From: an uncultured Actinomycetes bacterium
GTDB taxonomy: Bacteria; Actinomycetota; Thermoleophilia; RBG-16-64-13
Assembly (NCBI GenBank): GCA_903873715.1
Contig: CAIQPS010000093.1
Location: forward strand, 1-59,678
Direction: 5' to 3'
Length of the DNA stretch: 59,678 bases
A model generated the notes under the pieces. That model saw nothing but the letters and a program-made list of their open reading frames with translations. It was not told the origin of the DNA and ran no database searches. Position numbers and translations under genes: made by a program. Shown here piece by piece: positions 42,209 through 50,669 of this stretch; positions within the stretch are counted from its first letter, which is position 1; each line of letters begins with the position of its first letter.

Positions 42209-42657
42209 GCGGAGGCCACTGCCACGAGCCGCCTCCTTCCGCGGCGGGTCACCTCGAGCCCTACGGCATCCGGGCGACCCTGCGGTGCGGCCCCTCGGCC
42301 GCCGACGCCCGGCTTCTGCTGGCCACTCTGCTCGAAGGCCTGGCCGCCGAGTGCGTCGCCGCCGGGGCGACCGTCATCGGCCATCTGAAATGCCTGCTCC
42401 ATCTGGATGGCGGGACCCTGGCCTGCAATCTCACCTCGGTCCGTGGCGGCGCTTCATGCGGCGCTTGGTCCGAAGGCACCCCGGCGTGGCTGAAGCCCGG
42501 CGAGACCGCCCGGCTCGACCTGGCCGTGCTCGTCTACGGCTTGTCCGCGGACGTCATCGACGGGCTGGTGCGGGCCCGGTTGTCCGACGCAGTCGCTCGG
42601 CACGGCGGCGCCTGGACGGTCGACGCCGCGGGCGACACAGGGCACCGTCACCCCTGA
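42205..42657 (+). CDS. Unknown protein coupled to the CobW-family GTPase
   Basis: The 150-residue product starts with GTG inside the stop of the GTPase gene. It has an N-terminal HCH motif (SGGHCHEPP), several Cys (RCGPSAAD, AAECVAAG, LKCLLHL, LACNLTS, GASCGAW) and a C-terminal HRHP. These features and the coupling suggest metal handling with the GTPase (inference). An alternation of helices and strands (ADARLLLATLLEGLAAECV; LDLAVLVYGLSADVID) suggests a small folded domain. No family is recognised. Confidence 0.6.
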   Translation: MSGGHCHEPPPSAAGHLEPYGIRATLRCGPSAADARLLLATLLEGLAAECVAAGATVIGHLKCLLHLDGGTLACNLTSVRGGASCGAWSEGTPAWLKPGETARLDLAVLVYGLSADVIDGLVRARLSDAVARHGGAWTVDAAGDTGHRHP

Positions 42658-43118
42658 CCCGAGGGCGGCCGGAGGCCGGCCGGCAAAGCTCTCCAGGGCT
42701 CGTCCCGTTTCCGCTCAAGAAGGGTCTAGCCTTTTTCCCCATCCGGGTGCTAGTCTATTCGTTAAGGGGTTATCCGATTTCTCGAACGGGCGGCGACGCC
42801 CGGTGTCTGGAAGCGCGAGCGGGTCGTACGACGGGGGCAAGCGCTACGTGAGAAAGCCGGGATTCATTCGGCTTCGCATCGGACCGACGGTTCTTCGTCA
42901 GATGCTCCTCGCCCTTCTCCTCCCTGCCCTTGCAGCCGCCGGCGCCTTTCCTTTGCCCTCCGACTGCGCAGCAGTCTCGCAGGACACGCCTGATAGGGGT
43001 TTCCGAGGTCGTCCTCCACCGGGAGACGCCTCGTTCTGGAAGATGCGTGACGCACGAGGCGCATGATAAAAATGGTAACGAGCATTAACCAATTTTCGGG
43101 AACCAAGGAGCGCTGACG
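42658..43118. other. Intergenic region before the MaoC-like gene
   Basis: These 461 bases hold no gene I can support; an 87-codon frame at 42803 has no homology cue or ribosome binding site. The region ends in an AT-rich stretch (43065-43100) with imperfect dyad arms TGGTAA (43073-43078) and TTAACCA (43085-43091), which could serve a MarR-type regulator. CAAGGAGCG lies before the ATG at 43119. Confidence 0.45.
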
Positions 43119-44552
43119 ATGGGCTCATTCGATCCGGCCGATTTCGAGGTCGTCTACCCCGGTGTGTACGAGGGACGCGAGGCCGAGCTCGTGCCGGCGT
43201 ACTTCGCCGCCAACAAGGCCATAGAGGACAGGGGTGAGATCGATGCCAAGGCCCTGGCTGCCGGCACGCTGCCCGCTGGCACTCCCGGCGTCGGGCCCAA
43301 GCTCGAGGTCACCGAGGCCATGGTCCGCTACAACAACGAGAAGTACGACCCGGACAACCCGCTGTTGAACGACGCGGACTACGCACGGGCCGCGGGCTAC
43401 GAGAACATCCTGGCCATGCCCTGCTACGGCGCCCACGACGACACCTTCATGGTGCCCTACCCGCCGGAAGCCCGGGACACCCTCCTGGTGTCGCAGCTCA
43501 ACCACAGCGTCACCAACTACCGGCCGGTCTACCCCGGCGACACCCTCTATCTCGTCGCCGACAAACGTTGGATCTACGACCGCACCCCGCAGGAAGGCTC
43601 CGTCTACCGGCACGTGACCCTCGCGTCGTGGGGCTCGGTCTACAACCAGCGCGGCGAGAAGGTGAACGACACCACCTGGCGGGTCACCGAGAGCGAGAAG
43701 ATCTACAAGCCGGGCAAGCGCCCCGAGAAGATGGGCTTCCCCGAGATGTGGGAGGCGCCCGACTGGATGGCCCGGCCCGCTCACGTCTACACCGACGCCG
43801 ACTGGGACTTCATCAAGGGTGTGTGGGCCAAGGAAGTGCGCCGCGGCGCCGAACCGCTCTACTGGGAAGACGTCAATGTCGGCGACCAGCCCACCTGGAC
43901 CGCCGACGGCCCCATCGAGGAGTCCCTCGCCCCGACCGCTCCTTACGGCCTGGGAACCGGTGGTAGCCGCACCATGCGCAAGGAGATCATGGACCCGGCG
44001 ACGTTCGCCACGATGATCCGCGGCGAGGACGGCATCTATCGCCTTCCCAACAAGGAAGACTACGTACCGGCCGTGCCGGATGGCGTGAAGCCGTTCTTCA
44101 TGGTCGACCCGAACGATGACGGCACCGACGCCGCGGTCGACACCCAGGACATCCACAAGGCCGGCGCCGGCCGCGCCGCCCTCATCAACTTCCTGGGCCG
44201 CGACCTGGCCGTCCGCCACATCAACAACTGGATGGGCGACAAGGGCTGGCTGTACCAGATCCGCTGGGGCATCATGCCGGCCGAGGCCCACGCCGCCCTC
44301 GGCAAGATCGTGCCCAAGGACCCGGGATGCGAGTACTTCCTGGGCAAGGTGCCGTTCATGGCCGGCAAGCACACGCTCGCGCACGGCCTCACCAGCGACC
44401 TGGCCCTAGTCAAGTCCTACGTCTACGACAAGTTCGTGCGCTCCGGAGAGTTCTACGTCTCCCTCGCCTGGTGGATCGAGACCATCGAAGGCGACATCTG
44501 GCTCGAGGGCGACGCCACCGTCAAACTGCCGTCGGCTCGCGCCGGCGAATAG
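43119..44552 (+). CDS. MaoC/hot-dog-fold dehydratase-like protein
   Basis: The 477-residue product looks like a double hot-dog protein of the MaoC-like hydratase group. The segment YDPDNPLLNDADYARAAG (about residues 75-92) aligns with the hydratase motif DxNPxHxD, but the catalytic His is Leu here. The second half contains FLGRDLAVRHINNWMGDKGWL and WWIETIEGDIWLEGDATV. Family members add or remove water at the C2=C3 of acyl-CoA. With the missing His the activity may differ. It is followed after 8 bp by a zinc alcohol dehydrogenase and then a MarR regulator, forming one operon. Confidence 0.72.
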   Translation: MGSFDPADFEVVYPGVYEGREAELVPAYFAANKAIEDRGEIDAKALAAGTLPAGTPGVGPKLEVTEAMVRYNNEKYDPDNPLLNDADYARAAGYENILAMPCYGAHDDTFMVPYPPEARDTLLVSQLNHSVTNYRPVYPGDTLYLVADKRWIYDRTPQEGSVYRHVTLASWGSVYNQRGEKVNDTTWRVTESEKIYKPGKRPEKMGFPEMWEAPDWMARPAHVYTDADWDFIKGVWAKEVRRGAEPLYWEDVNVGDQPTWTADGPIEESLAPTAPYGLGTGGSRTMRKEIMDPATFATMIRGEDGIYRLPNKEDYVPAVPDGVKPFFMVDPNDDGTDAAVDTQDIHKAGAGRAALINFLGRDLAVRHINNWMGDKGWLYQIRWGIMPAEAHAALGKIVPKDPGCEYFLGKVPFMAGKHTLAHGLTSDLALVKSYVYDKFVRSGEFYVSLAWWIETIEGDIWLEGDATVKLPSARAGE

Positions 44553-44560
44553 GAGGCACC

Positions 44561-45589
44561 GTGAAGGCGCTCCTCTACGAAGGGGTCGAGAACGCGTCCG
44601 TGGTCGACCGGCCCATGCCGAAGGCGGGTCCCGGCGAAGCCGTGGTGAAGATCGGGCTGTGCGGCATCTGCGGCACCGACATGCACATCTACTTCGAAGG
44701 CATGCTGCCGCCGCCGTTCGTACCCGGCCACGAGAACGTCGGGGTCATCTCCGAACTGGGCGAGGGCGTCGAAGGGTTCGCGGTGGGCGACCGCGTGGTG
44801 GCCGGTCCTCCCGGCAACTGCGGCCGCTGCTTCTACTGCACGCACGGCCGTCCGAACCTCTGCGTCGACGGCTTCGGCAACACCAACGGGCTCACCCGCG
44901 ACGGCGGCATGGCCGAATACATGCTGGTGCGCGACGCCCGGCAGATGCTCTACAAAGTCCCGGACAACGTGTCCTTCGAGGACGCGGTCCTCACCGACAC
45001 CATCGCCACCGCGCTGCGCGCCATCAGCCAGTCGGATCTCGCTCTGGGGGACAACGTGCTGGTGTCCGGCGCCGGCCCGATCGGCCTGGCGGCAATCCAG
45101 TTGTTCAAGCTGGCCGGGGCCAGGCACGTCACGGCTCTCGAGATCGTCCCGGAGAAGAGGGCCCTGGCGGCCGCGTCCGGCGCCGACGTCGTGCTCGACC
45201 CGGTCGCCGAAGGCGAGGGTCTGCGGGGCCGCATCGCCGAGTTGTACGGTCACGGACCGGACCTGGTGGCCGAGTGCGCGGGCAAGGCCCAGTCTCTCGG
45301 GCTTTGCATAGACCTGGTCCGCAACGGCGGCCAGGTGCTCAACATCGGCGCCGGCGGAGAGCCGCTCTCCATCGTGCCCGCCATGCTTGCCGTGCGCGAA
45401 GTGGGGCTCAAGTCCAGTCTTGCCTATGGCGCCCAGGAAGCCAAGCTCACGCTCGATTATCTGGCCGCCGGGCGGTTCAAGACCGATGGCATGCTTTCCG
45501 GCGTGATACCGCTTGCCGACACAGTCGAACAGGGTTTCAAGCGCCTCAAGGCGGACCGGTCCCTCGTGAAGGTGGCCGTCAAGCCTTGA
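44561..45589 (+). CDS. Zinc-dependent medium-chain alcohol dehydrogenase
   Basis: The 342-residue product is an MDR-family NAD(P)-dependent dehydrogenase. The catalytic zinc site is CGICGTDMH with GHENVGVI. The structural zinc site is C-x2-C-x2-C-x7-C in CGRCFYCTHGRPNLC. The nucleotide fold has VSGAGPIGLAAIQLFK. It likely oxidises a secondary alcohol or a polyol-like intermediate of the local pathway. The GTG start follows AGGAGG, and the stop overlaps the MarR gene as TTGA. Confidence 0.94.
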   Translation: MKALLYEGVENASVVDRPMPKAGPGEAVVKIGLCGICGTDMHIYFEGMLPPPFVPGHENVGVISELGEGVEGFAVGDRVVAGPPGNCGRCFYCTHGRPNLCVDGFGNTNGLTRDGGMAEYMLVRDARQMLYKVPDNVSFEDAVLTDTIATALRAISQSDLALGDNVLVSGAGPIGLAAIQLFKLAGARHVTALEIVPEKRALAAASGADVVLDPVAEGEGLRGRIAELYGHGPDLVAECAGKAQSLGLCIDLVRNGGQVLNIGAGGEPLSIVPAMLAVREVGLKSSLAYGAQEAKLTLDYLAAGRFKTDGMLSGVIPLADTVEQGFKRLKADRSLVKVAVKP

Positions 45590-46098
45590 TCCCCGTGTCC
45601 CCGGATAGAGGCGAGGGCTGGCAGCCCCTCCCGTTCCCCGATTCCATCGAGGGTGTCCATCCGGACACCCTCCAGGCCTTTCTGGCCTTCAACAAGGTGG
45701 TCAACAGCTTCGAGCAGTTGATGGTCAAGGACCTCTCTGAGGAGGACGCGCAGCCGAGTCAGATCACCTGTCTGCGCCTCCTTACCGAGCGCGACGGCAT
45801 CTGCCAGCGGGAGATCGCGGATGCGTTGCGCATCTCCCGGGCCCGGGTCACCGCCATCGTGCAGGCCCTGGAGAAGGCGGGGGCCATCCGCCGGGAGCGG
45901 GACGAGAACGACGGGCGGCTCACCCGGGTGTTCGTGACCGAAGCCGGCCGGGAGCTCGACCGGCAGAAGGGCCATATCCGGGAGGCACGCATCAACCAGA
46001 TCTTCGCCGACATGTCGACCGAGGAGAGGGTGGAACTGCGCCGCCGCCTTGACGACCTGACGGACCGCATCCAGAACGTCCTGCGGTCGAGCGAGTAG
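45586..46098 (+). CDS. MarR-family transcriptional regulator
   Basis: The 170-residue product has a MarR winged helix: ITCLRLLTERDGICQREIADALRISRARVTAIVQALEKAGAIRRERDENDGRLTRVFVTEAG (about residues 60-125, split). Dimerisation helices flank it. MarR repressors usually bind phenolic or CoA-thioester ligands. The TTG start overlaps the dehydrogenase stop (a GTG at 45595 is the alternative). It is last in the MaoC-dehydrogenase operon and may control that operon. Confidence 0.92.
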   Translation: MIPVSPDRGEGWQPLPFPDSIEGVHPDTLQAFLAFNKVVNSFEQLMVKDLSEEDAQPSQITCLRLLTERDGICQREIADALRISRARVTAIVQALEKAGAIRRERDENDGRLTRVFVTEAGRELDRQKGHIREARINQIFADMSTEERVELRRRLDDLTDRIQNVLRSSE

Positions 46099-46192
46099 CG
46101 GCGGGACCGGCGGCCGGCTCCGCGGCGCCCGGCTCTGCGGCGCCCGGCGCGCAGCCCGGGCGCGGCCTGGAAGACGCTCAGCACTCCGTGTC

Positions 46193-46240
46193 TTGACACC
46201 TCGCCGGACCGCTGCCAGAATCGGTAGAGCGAGCGCTCTA
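46193..46240 (+). promoter_or_regulatory. Promoter and TetR-type operator of the SDR-cupin-SnoaL operon
   Basis: TTGACA (46193-46198), 17 bases, CAGAAT (46216-46221), 3 bases, then the dyad TAGAGCGAGCGCTCTA (46225-46240; 7-bp arms, 2-bp spacer). The same arrangement occurs at 50561-50608 before tetR. A repressor bound there would cover the transcription start. Confidence 0.85.
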
Positions 46241-46302
46241 TCTAGGGAAGCACGAGCCCTCCAGAGTGCCGGCTGCAGGAGACTTCAGAAAGGACTACGC
46301 TG

Positions 46303-47070
46303 ATGGCGACGGGTATCACGGGCAAGGTGGCGCTGGTGACCGGGGGCGCGTCCGGTATCGGCCGGGTGACGGCTCTGGCCCTGGCCGCCGAGGGGGCCAA
46401 AGTGGCCATCGTCACCGGCAGGAGCGTGACGGCGGCGGCTCGCGTCGTCGAAGAGATCGAGGCGCTGGGCGGCGAGGCCACCTATGTCCAGTGCGACGTC
46501 ACCGACGAGCGCCAGGTGGAAGCCATGGTCAAGGCCGTGGCCGACCGGTTCGGCGCTCTCGACATCGCCTTCAACAACGCCGGCGTGGGCCCCGATGGGG
46601 TCACCATCCCGTTCAGCCATCTGGTGGACCTGGCCGAAGCCGATTGGGACACCGTGCTCGACACCAACCTCAAGGGCGTGTTCCTCTGCATGAAGCACGA
46701 ACTCCGGCAGATGCGGCCGCAGTGCTCCGGGGTCATCGTCAACACGGCGTCCACGGGCGGTCTCAAGATGATGCCAGGCTTCGGCGCCTACGGTCCCAGC
46801 AAGTCCGCCGTGATGTCGCTCACCCGGTTGGCCGCCGCCGAGAACAAGGACAAGGGTATCCGCGTGAACGTCGTCGCCCCGGGCCCCACCAAGGGCACCG
46901 GCATGATGGACCGCATGCTCAGCTGCACCCCGGAGGGCGACGGCCCGCCGGTGCATCTCATGGGGACCCCCGAGGACATCGCTCGCGTGGTCGTGTGGTT
47001 GTGCTCGGACGAAGCCTCCTTCGTCACCGGCAACGTCATCTCCGTCGACGGTGGACTCGACGTCTCCTGA
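46303..47070 (+). CDS. Short-chain dehydrogenase/reductase
   Basis: The 255-residue product is a classical SDR: cofactor loop TGGASGIG (about residues 14-21), NNAG, catalytic Ser in NTASTGG, and YGPSK (Tyr/Lys pair), ending FVTGNVISVDGGLD. It interconverts a hydroxyl and a keto group using NAD(P). It is the first gene of an operon with a cupin and an NTF2-like protein under the TAGAGCG operator. Substrate unknown. Confidence 0.94.
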   Translation: MATGITGKVALVTGGASGIGRVTALALAAEGAKVAIVTGRSVTAAARVVEEIEALGGEATYVQCDVTDERQVEAMVKAVADRFGALDIAFNNAGVGPDGVTIPFSHLVDLAEADWDTVLDTNLKGVFLCMKHELRQMRPQCSGVIVNTASTGGLKMMPGFGAYGPSKSAVMSLTRLAAAENKDKGIRVNVVAPGPTKGTGMMDRMLSCTPEGDGPPVHLMGTPEDIARVVVWLCSDEASFVTGNVISVDGGLDVS

Positions 47071-47113
47071 CCTCGGGCCGATAGACCAACCCTGGAATGA
47101 AAGGCGCCTACCG

Positions 47114-47554
47114 ATGAGTGGATCCGCATACGCCAAGTACGTCATCACCCAGCCGATCGTCGAGGAGCACGGCTACGAGGTCAAGGACGGTCCGGAGACC
47201 ATCGCTTCGATGGCCTATCTCGACGGGGGTGTCGTTCCCGGGGCCTTCTATTGCGAGACTCACTGGTTCTACGGCCCCACCAAGTACTCGCCCAAGGAGC
47301 ACACCCACGATTTCGACGAGACGCTGGCGTTCTTCGGGGGCGATCCGCACGACCCGATGAACCTGTGCGGCGAGGTCCACCTGTCGATCGACGGCGAGAG
47401 ACTGGTGCTCACGGAAAGTTGCCTGGTGTACATACCGGCGGGCACCAAGCACTGCCCGATGAACATCATGAGGGCCGACAAACCGATCTTCCACTTCTCG
47501 ATGGGCAACGCCACCAAGGCCTATGAACGGGAAGCCGGGAACGCGAACGACTGA
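47114..47554 (+). CDS. Cupin-domain protein
   Basis: The 146-residue product is a small single-domain cupin. Motif 1 is KEHTHDFDETLAFFGG (HxH plus Glu) and motif 2 includes CLVYIPAGTKHCPM (His), giving a plausible 3-His/1-Glu metal site. Similar proteins are found next to anaerobic catabolic genes without a known reaction. The ATG at 47114 gives a natural N-terminus; the frame opens earlier at 47051. It lies 43 bp after the SDR gene. Confidence 0.82.
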   Translation: MSGSAYAKYVITQPIVEEHGYEVKDGPETIASMAYLDGGVVPGAFYCETHWFYGPTKYSPKEHTHDFDETLAFFGGDPHDPMNLCGEVHLSIDGERLVLTESCLVYIPAGTKHCPMNIMRADKPIFHFSMGNATKAYEREAGNAND

Positions 47555-47578
47555 TCACGACAGAGAAAGGCTGAACGG

Positions 47579-48076
47579 ATGGACATGGAAACCCGCCTCC
47601 AAGAGTTGGAGGCAACTGTCAAGGCCCTGCAGGCTCGTGTGCAGGTGACCGAGGACATCAACGACATCAAGCAGTGCCAGTGGACGTATCTCAACGCACT
47701 GATGGCCACCGAGTGGGACACCTGCGCGGACTGCTTCTCCGAGAACGCCTTGGTGGACGTGTACCTGCACGACCCCGTGCGCGGCCGCGAGAACATCCGC
47801 GCCTGGTTCAAGGAAGAGTTGTCGGTCACGCATTCGGGCGCCGAAGGCGACGTCTGCATCCACCCGATCATCGAGGTGGACGGCGACCACGCCACCGGGA
47901 ACTGGCTGCTCTACATGATGTACTTCTACAAGCGCACCGGCCAGTCGATGTTCTGGGTCCAGGGCTACTACGACCAGGAATACGTGCGCGAGAACGGCAA
48001 GTGGAAGATCTCGGTGATGCGCTGGCACGAGACCATCGGCCTGCCTGGCGGCGGCCCGCCCACCGGCCTCTGGTGA
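47579..48076 (+). CDS. SnoaL/NTF2-like protein, possible dehydratase
   Basis: The 165-residue product starts with a coiled helix (METRLQELEATVKALQARV) followed by an NTF2-like cone fold (IKQCQWTYLNALMATEWDTCADCFSENALVDVY split; GRENIRAWFKEEL; CIHPIIEVDGDHATGNWLLYM). The layout and N-terminal helix are like bile-acid 7-alpha-dehydratase BaiE and scytalone dehydratase relatives, with a His near residue 101 where such enzymes have a catalytic His. This is inferred by eye; no alignment was run. It is the last gene of the operon. Confidence 0.78.
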   Translation: MDMETRLQELEATVKALQARVQVTEDINDIKQCQWTYLNALMATEWDTCADCFSENALVDVYLHDPVRGRENIRAWFKEELSVTHSGAEGDVCIHPIIEVDGDHATGNWLLYMMYFYKRTGQSMFWVQGYYDQEYVRENGKWKISVMRWHETIGLPGGGPPTGLW

Positions 48077-48113
48077 GCCGGGGAGCCTGACCCCCCAGAC
48101 CTCGTTCGTGATG

Positions 48114-48138
48114 CCCGCCGGCCGCTCAGGCCGGCGGG
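48114..48138 (+). terminator. Terminator of the SDR-cupin-SnoaL operon
   Basis: CCCGCCGGCC (48114-48123), loop GCTCA, GGCCGGCGGG (48129-48138), followed by TCTGTCTT. The loop contains the stop codon of the convergent gene at 48126, so it sits exactly between two converging transcripts. Confidence 0.7.
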
Positions 48139-49112
48139 TCTGTCTTCACCACGGTGCGCAGCTCTTCCGCAGCGGCTTCGGCCTCGGCGATGGTCCGGTC
48201 CACCACTTCCCGCACGGTGGGGATGTCGTGGATGAGCCCCACCGTCTGGCCGAGGGTGACGGCGCCCGTCGTCGCCAGACAGCCTTCGAGCATGGCCTTC
48301 TGCATGGACGCCCCGTCGACGAGGGCCAGCAGCTCCTCGGCGCTCGCCCCGTTGCGCTCCAACTCCTGGGCGCGCAGGGTCACCTCCGTCTTGGCCACCC
48401 GCATGGAGTTCTTGAGGGTGCGCTCCACCAACATGGTGTCCGTCTCGTGGGCCTCCACGATCCAACGCTTGACCTCGCCGTGCAGGGGGCTCTCCTTGGT
48501 CGCCAGGAAGCGCGTGCCCATGCAGACCCCATCAGCGCCGAGCGCCAGCATCGCCACGAGGCCCCGGCCGTCCGCGATGCCCCCGGCCGGGATCACCGGC
48601 ACGTCGACCGCGTGGGCCAGGGCCTGGATCTGGACGAGCAGGCTCACGTCCTCCTCGCCGGGATGCCCGCCGCTCTCGTAGCCCACGATAGTTATCGCGT
48701 CGGCGCCGAGCCCCGCCACCTTGACGCCGTCCCGGACCCGGGCGACCTTGTGCATGAACACCGCCCCGCCGTCCTTGATGCGGGCTGCGAACTCGGCCGG
48801 GCTGCGCCCCGAAGTCTCGATGACCCGCACCCCTTCGTCGAGCAGCACGTCGATGAACCCGTCGATATCCACCGGCTTGGTGCCGGGGAAGAGGTTGATG
48901 TTGGCTCCGAACGGCCGGTCGGTGAGTCCTTTCACCTGCCGCACCGCCTCCCGGAGCTGTTCCACCGTCCGGTAGCCGGTGGTGGAGAGCAGGCCCAGGG
49001 CGCCGGCCTCGGCCACGGCGGCCACCAGTGCGGGCCCCGTGGTGAGGTGCATGGTGCCGCAGACGATCGGATGGCGGACGCCGGTGAGTCTGGTCAGCCT
49101 TGTCTCGATCAT
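48126..49112 (-). CDS. Nitronate monooxygenase/FabK-like flavoprotein
   Basis: The 328-residue product is a TIM-barrel FMN protein of the nitronate monooxygenase (2-nitropropane dioxygenase) family. Typical segments are HPIVCGTM near the start, GADAITIVGYESGGHPG (about residues 134-150), VPVIPAGGIADGRGLVAMLALGADGVCMGTRFL split at about 170-203 for the phosphate site, and a SPLH/ESP-like segment. FabK-type enoyl reductases share the fold, so reduction of an unsaturated CoA ester is also possible. AAGGA lies before the ATG. It is the only minus-strand gene in the catabolic region. Confidence 0.85.
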   Translation of the reverse strand: MIETRLTRLTGVRHPIVCGTMHLTTGPALVAAVAEAGALGLLSTTGYRTVEQLREAVRQVKGLTDRPFGANINLFPGTKPVDIDGFIDVLLDEGVRVIETSGRSPAEFAARIKDGGAVFMHKVARVRDGVKVAGLGADAITIVGYESGGHPGEEDVSLLVQIQALAHAVDVPVIPAGGIADGRGLVAMLALGADGVCMGTRFLATKESPLHGEVKRWIVEAHETDTMLVERTLKNSMRVAKTEVTLRAQELERNGASAEELLALVDGASMQKAMLEGCLATTGAVTLGQTVGLIHDIPTVREVVDRTIAEAEAAAEELRTVVKTDPPA

Positions 49113-49219
49113 TGGGAGCCGTCCTTGGTCTGGTGGTGTGTCGAGAGCATAGCCAAGTCGACGGGAAGAATCCTACAATCGTGTGGTCGGATCAGAGACA
49201 GACCAGGAGGTCGGCCAAC

Positions 49220-50464
49220 ATGGCACTAGGCAAATACGCGGTGGACTACGAGGAGAGGATCGACTACCCTCGTCTTCGCGCCGAACGGCTTGCACGCGCC
49301 AAGGCCGAGATCGACAAGGCCGGGCTCGGTGCCATCGTAACCTGGGACGAGGCGAACATCCGCTACCTGACCGGCTACTATCTGACGACGCCGGTAAGAC
49401 CTCTCGAGGCGCAGTTCTGCTTTTGCCCCCGCAATGGCGGCCCGCACCTGGTCGGCGGCAACGACCAGGAAGGCCTCATCACCCGCATGCCCTGGATGGA
49501 GGGCCGCATCCACCCGCCTGCCGGCATCGCCAAGATCGCGGCGTTCAGACCGGACGACCCGGTCGTCAAGCGGGTGGTCGACCAGATCTTCTCCTTCATG
49601 GTGGAGCACGGCGTCGAGAAGGAACCTCTGGGCATCGACGGCACCACGCTCTCGTACATCTATGCCGAGGCCTTCAAGGCCAGGGGTGTCGAGGTGGTGC
49701 ACGCCAAGCCGGTGATGGACCATGCCCGCATGATCAAGACCAAGGACGAGATCGAACTGATGCGCATCAGTTGCGCCAACTCGGAGAAGGCCTTTGCGGC
49801 CATCGTCGATGCCATCCGTCCGGGCATCCGGGAATGCGACCTGGTGGGCATCGGCATCAAGGCCCTTTACGAGGAAGGTTGCGACCACACCGAGGACCTG
49901 GTCTGCTGCTCCGGCTTCAACACCAACCCCTACGGCTGGTCCTTCACCGACAAGCCGCTCCAAGTGGGCGACCTGGTCTACATCGACGTGGACGGTGCGT
50001 CCTATCAGGGCTACAAGTGCTGCGTCTACAGGACGTTCTGCGTGGGCAAGGCCAGTTCTGAACAGAAGGCCGTCTACGAAGAGTGCCGCGCCATGCTCTA
50101 CGCCGGCATGAACACCATCAAAGACGGCTCCACCGACTGGCAGGTGCTGGACAAGTGGCCCGCCAGTCCCGAGTACTGGGGCCACAAGACGTGGGGCGAG
50201 GTCGGGCCGTACGCGCTCGGCCACGGACTGGGACTCACCCTGCACGACCGCCCGTTCTTCAACCGCATGAACCAGGTAGCCGGCGTGCCCCAGCAGACCT
50301 TCAGGGAAGGCATGGTGCTGGCCGTCGAGACCTACGCGGGCCAGAAAGGCGGCAAGTTCGGCGTCCGGCTCGAAGAGAACATCCTGGTGACCAAGGAAGG
50401 CTACGAGCGGCTCAGCCTGTGGCCCATCGAAGAACTCATGGAGTGCTGGCTGCCGTACAGATAG
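49220..50464 (+). CDS. M24-family (creatinase/prolidase-like) protein with a substituted metal ligand
   Basis: The 414-residue product has a creatinase N-domain and a pita-bread C-domain. Expected metal ligands are D256 (VYIDVDG), H335 (LGHGLGL), E370 (AVETYAG) and E385 (RLEENI). The second Asp, which normally sits 5 residues before the Phe of RTF, is Cys (C268, in YKCCVYRTF). The protein may therefore hold one metal, or none as in creatinase, or act as a lyase or hydrolase on a small molecule rather than a peptidase. AGGAGG precedes the ATG at 49220. TACAAT at 49174 is a -10 candidate. Confidence 0.82.
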   Translation: MALGKYAVDYEERIDYPRLRAERLARAKAEIDKAGLGAIVTWDEANIRYLTGYYLTTPVRPLEAQFCFCPRNGGPHLVGGNDQEGLITRMPWMEGRIHPPAGIAKIAAFRPDDPVVKRVVDQIFSFMVEHGVEKEPLGIDGTTLSYIYAEAFKARGVEVVHAKPVMDHARMIKTKDEIELMRISCANSEKAFAAIVDAIRPGIRECDLVGIGIKALYEEGCDHTEDLVCCSGFNTNPYGWSFTDKPLQVGDLVYIDVDGASYQGYKCCVYRTFCVGKASSEQKAVYEECRAMLYAGMNTIKDGSTDWQVLDKWPASPEYWGHKTWGEVGPYALGHGLGLTLHDRPFFNRMNQVAGVPQQTFREGMVLAVETYAGQKGGKFGVRLEENILVTKEGYERLSLWPIEELMECWLPYR

Positions 50465-50483
50465 AGACCGACTCCGAGACCGA

Positions 50484-50509
50484 CCCGGCGGGGGCGGGTA
50501 TCCGCCGGG
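50484..50509 (+). terminator. GC hairpin after the M24-family gene
   Basis: CCCGGCGG (50484-50491) and CCGCCGGG (50502-50509) form an 8-bp stem 20 bases after the stop codon. No U-tract is visible. Confidence 0.35.
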
Positions 50510-50560
50510 CGGGTCGCCGCCGTGGCCGTCCGGCCCCGCCGGTGGCCGTCCTCCGTTCAC

Positions 50561-50608
50561 TTGACAGCACCCTCTCCGCTTGGCAGAATGCGTAGAGCGA
50601 GCGCTCTA
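50561..50608 (+). promoter_or_regulatory. Promoter and TetR-type operator of the tetR-beta-oxidation operon
   Basis: TTGACA (50561-50566), 17 bases, CAGAAT (50584-50589), 3 bases, then TAGAGCGAGCGCTCTA (50593-50608). The dyad and all spacings are the same as at 46193-46240. Its place before the tetR gene suggests autoregulation and identifies the likely binding protein. Confidence 0.85.
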
Positions 50609-50669
50609 TCGAAAAGCGGGTGAAGATGGGCGCCGCTTGCCTGCTACGCCGCGGTCCAGGGGAGGAACA

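Noticed and set aside
42803-43066. An 87-codon frame before the MaoC-like gene with a hydrophobic middle
   Set aside because: There is no ribosome binding site, codon pattern is irregular, and it could be chance in the promoter region.
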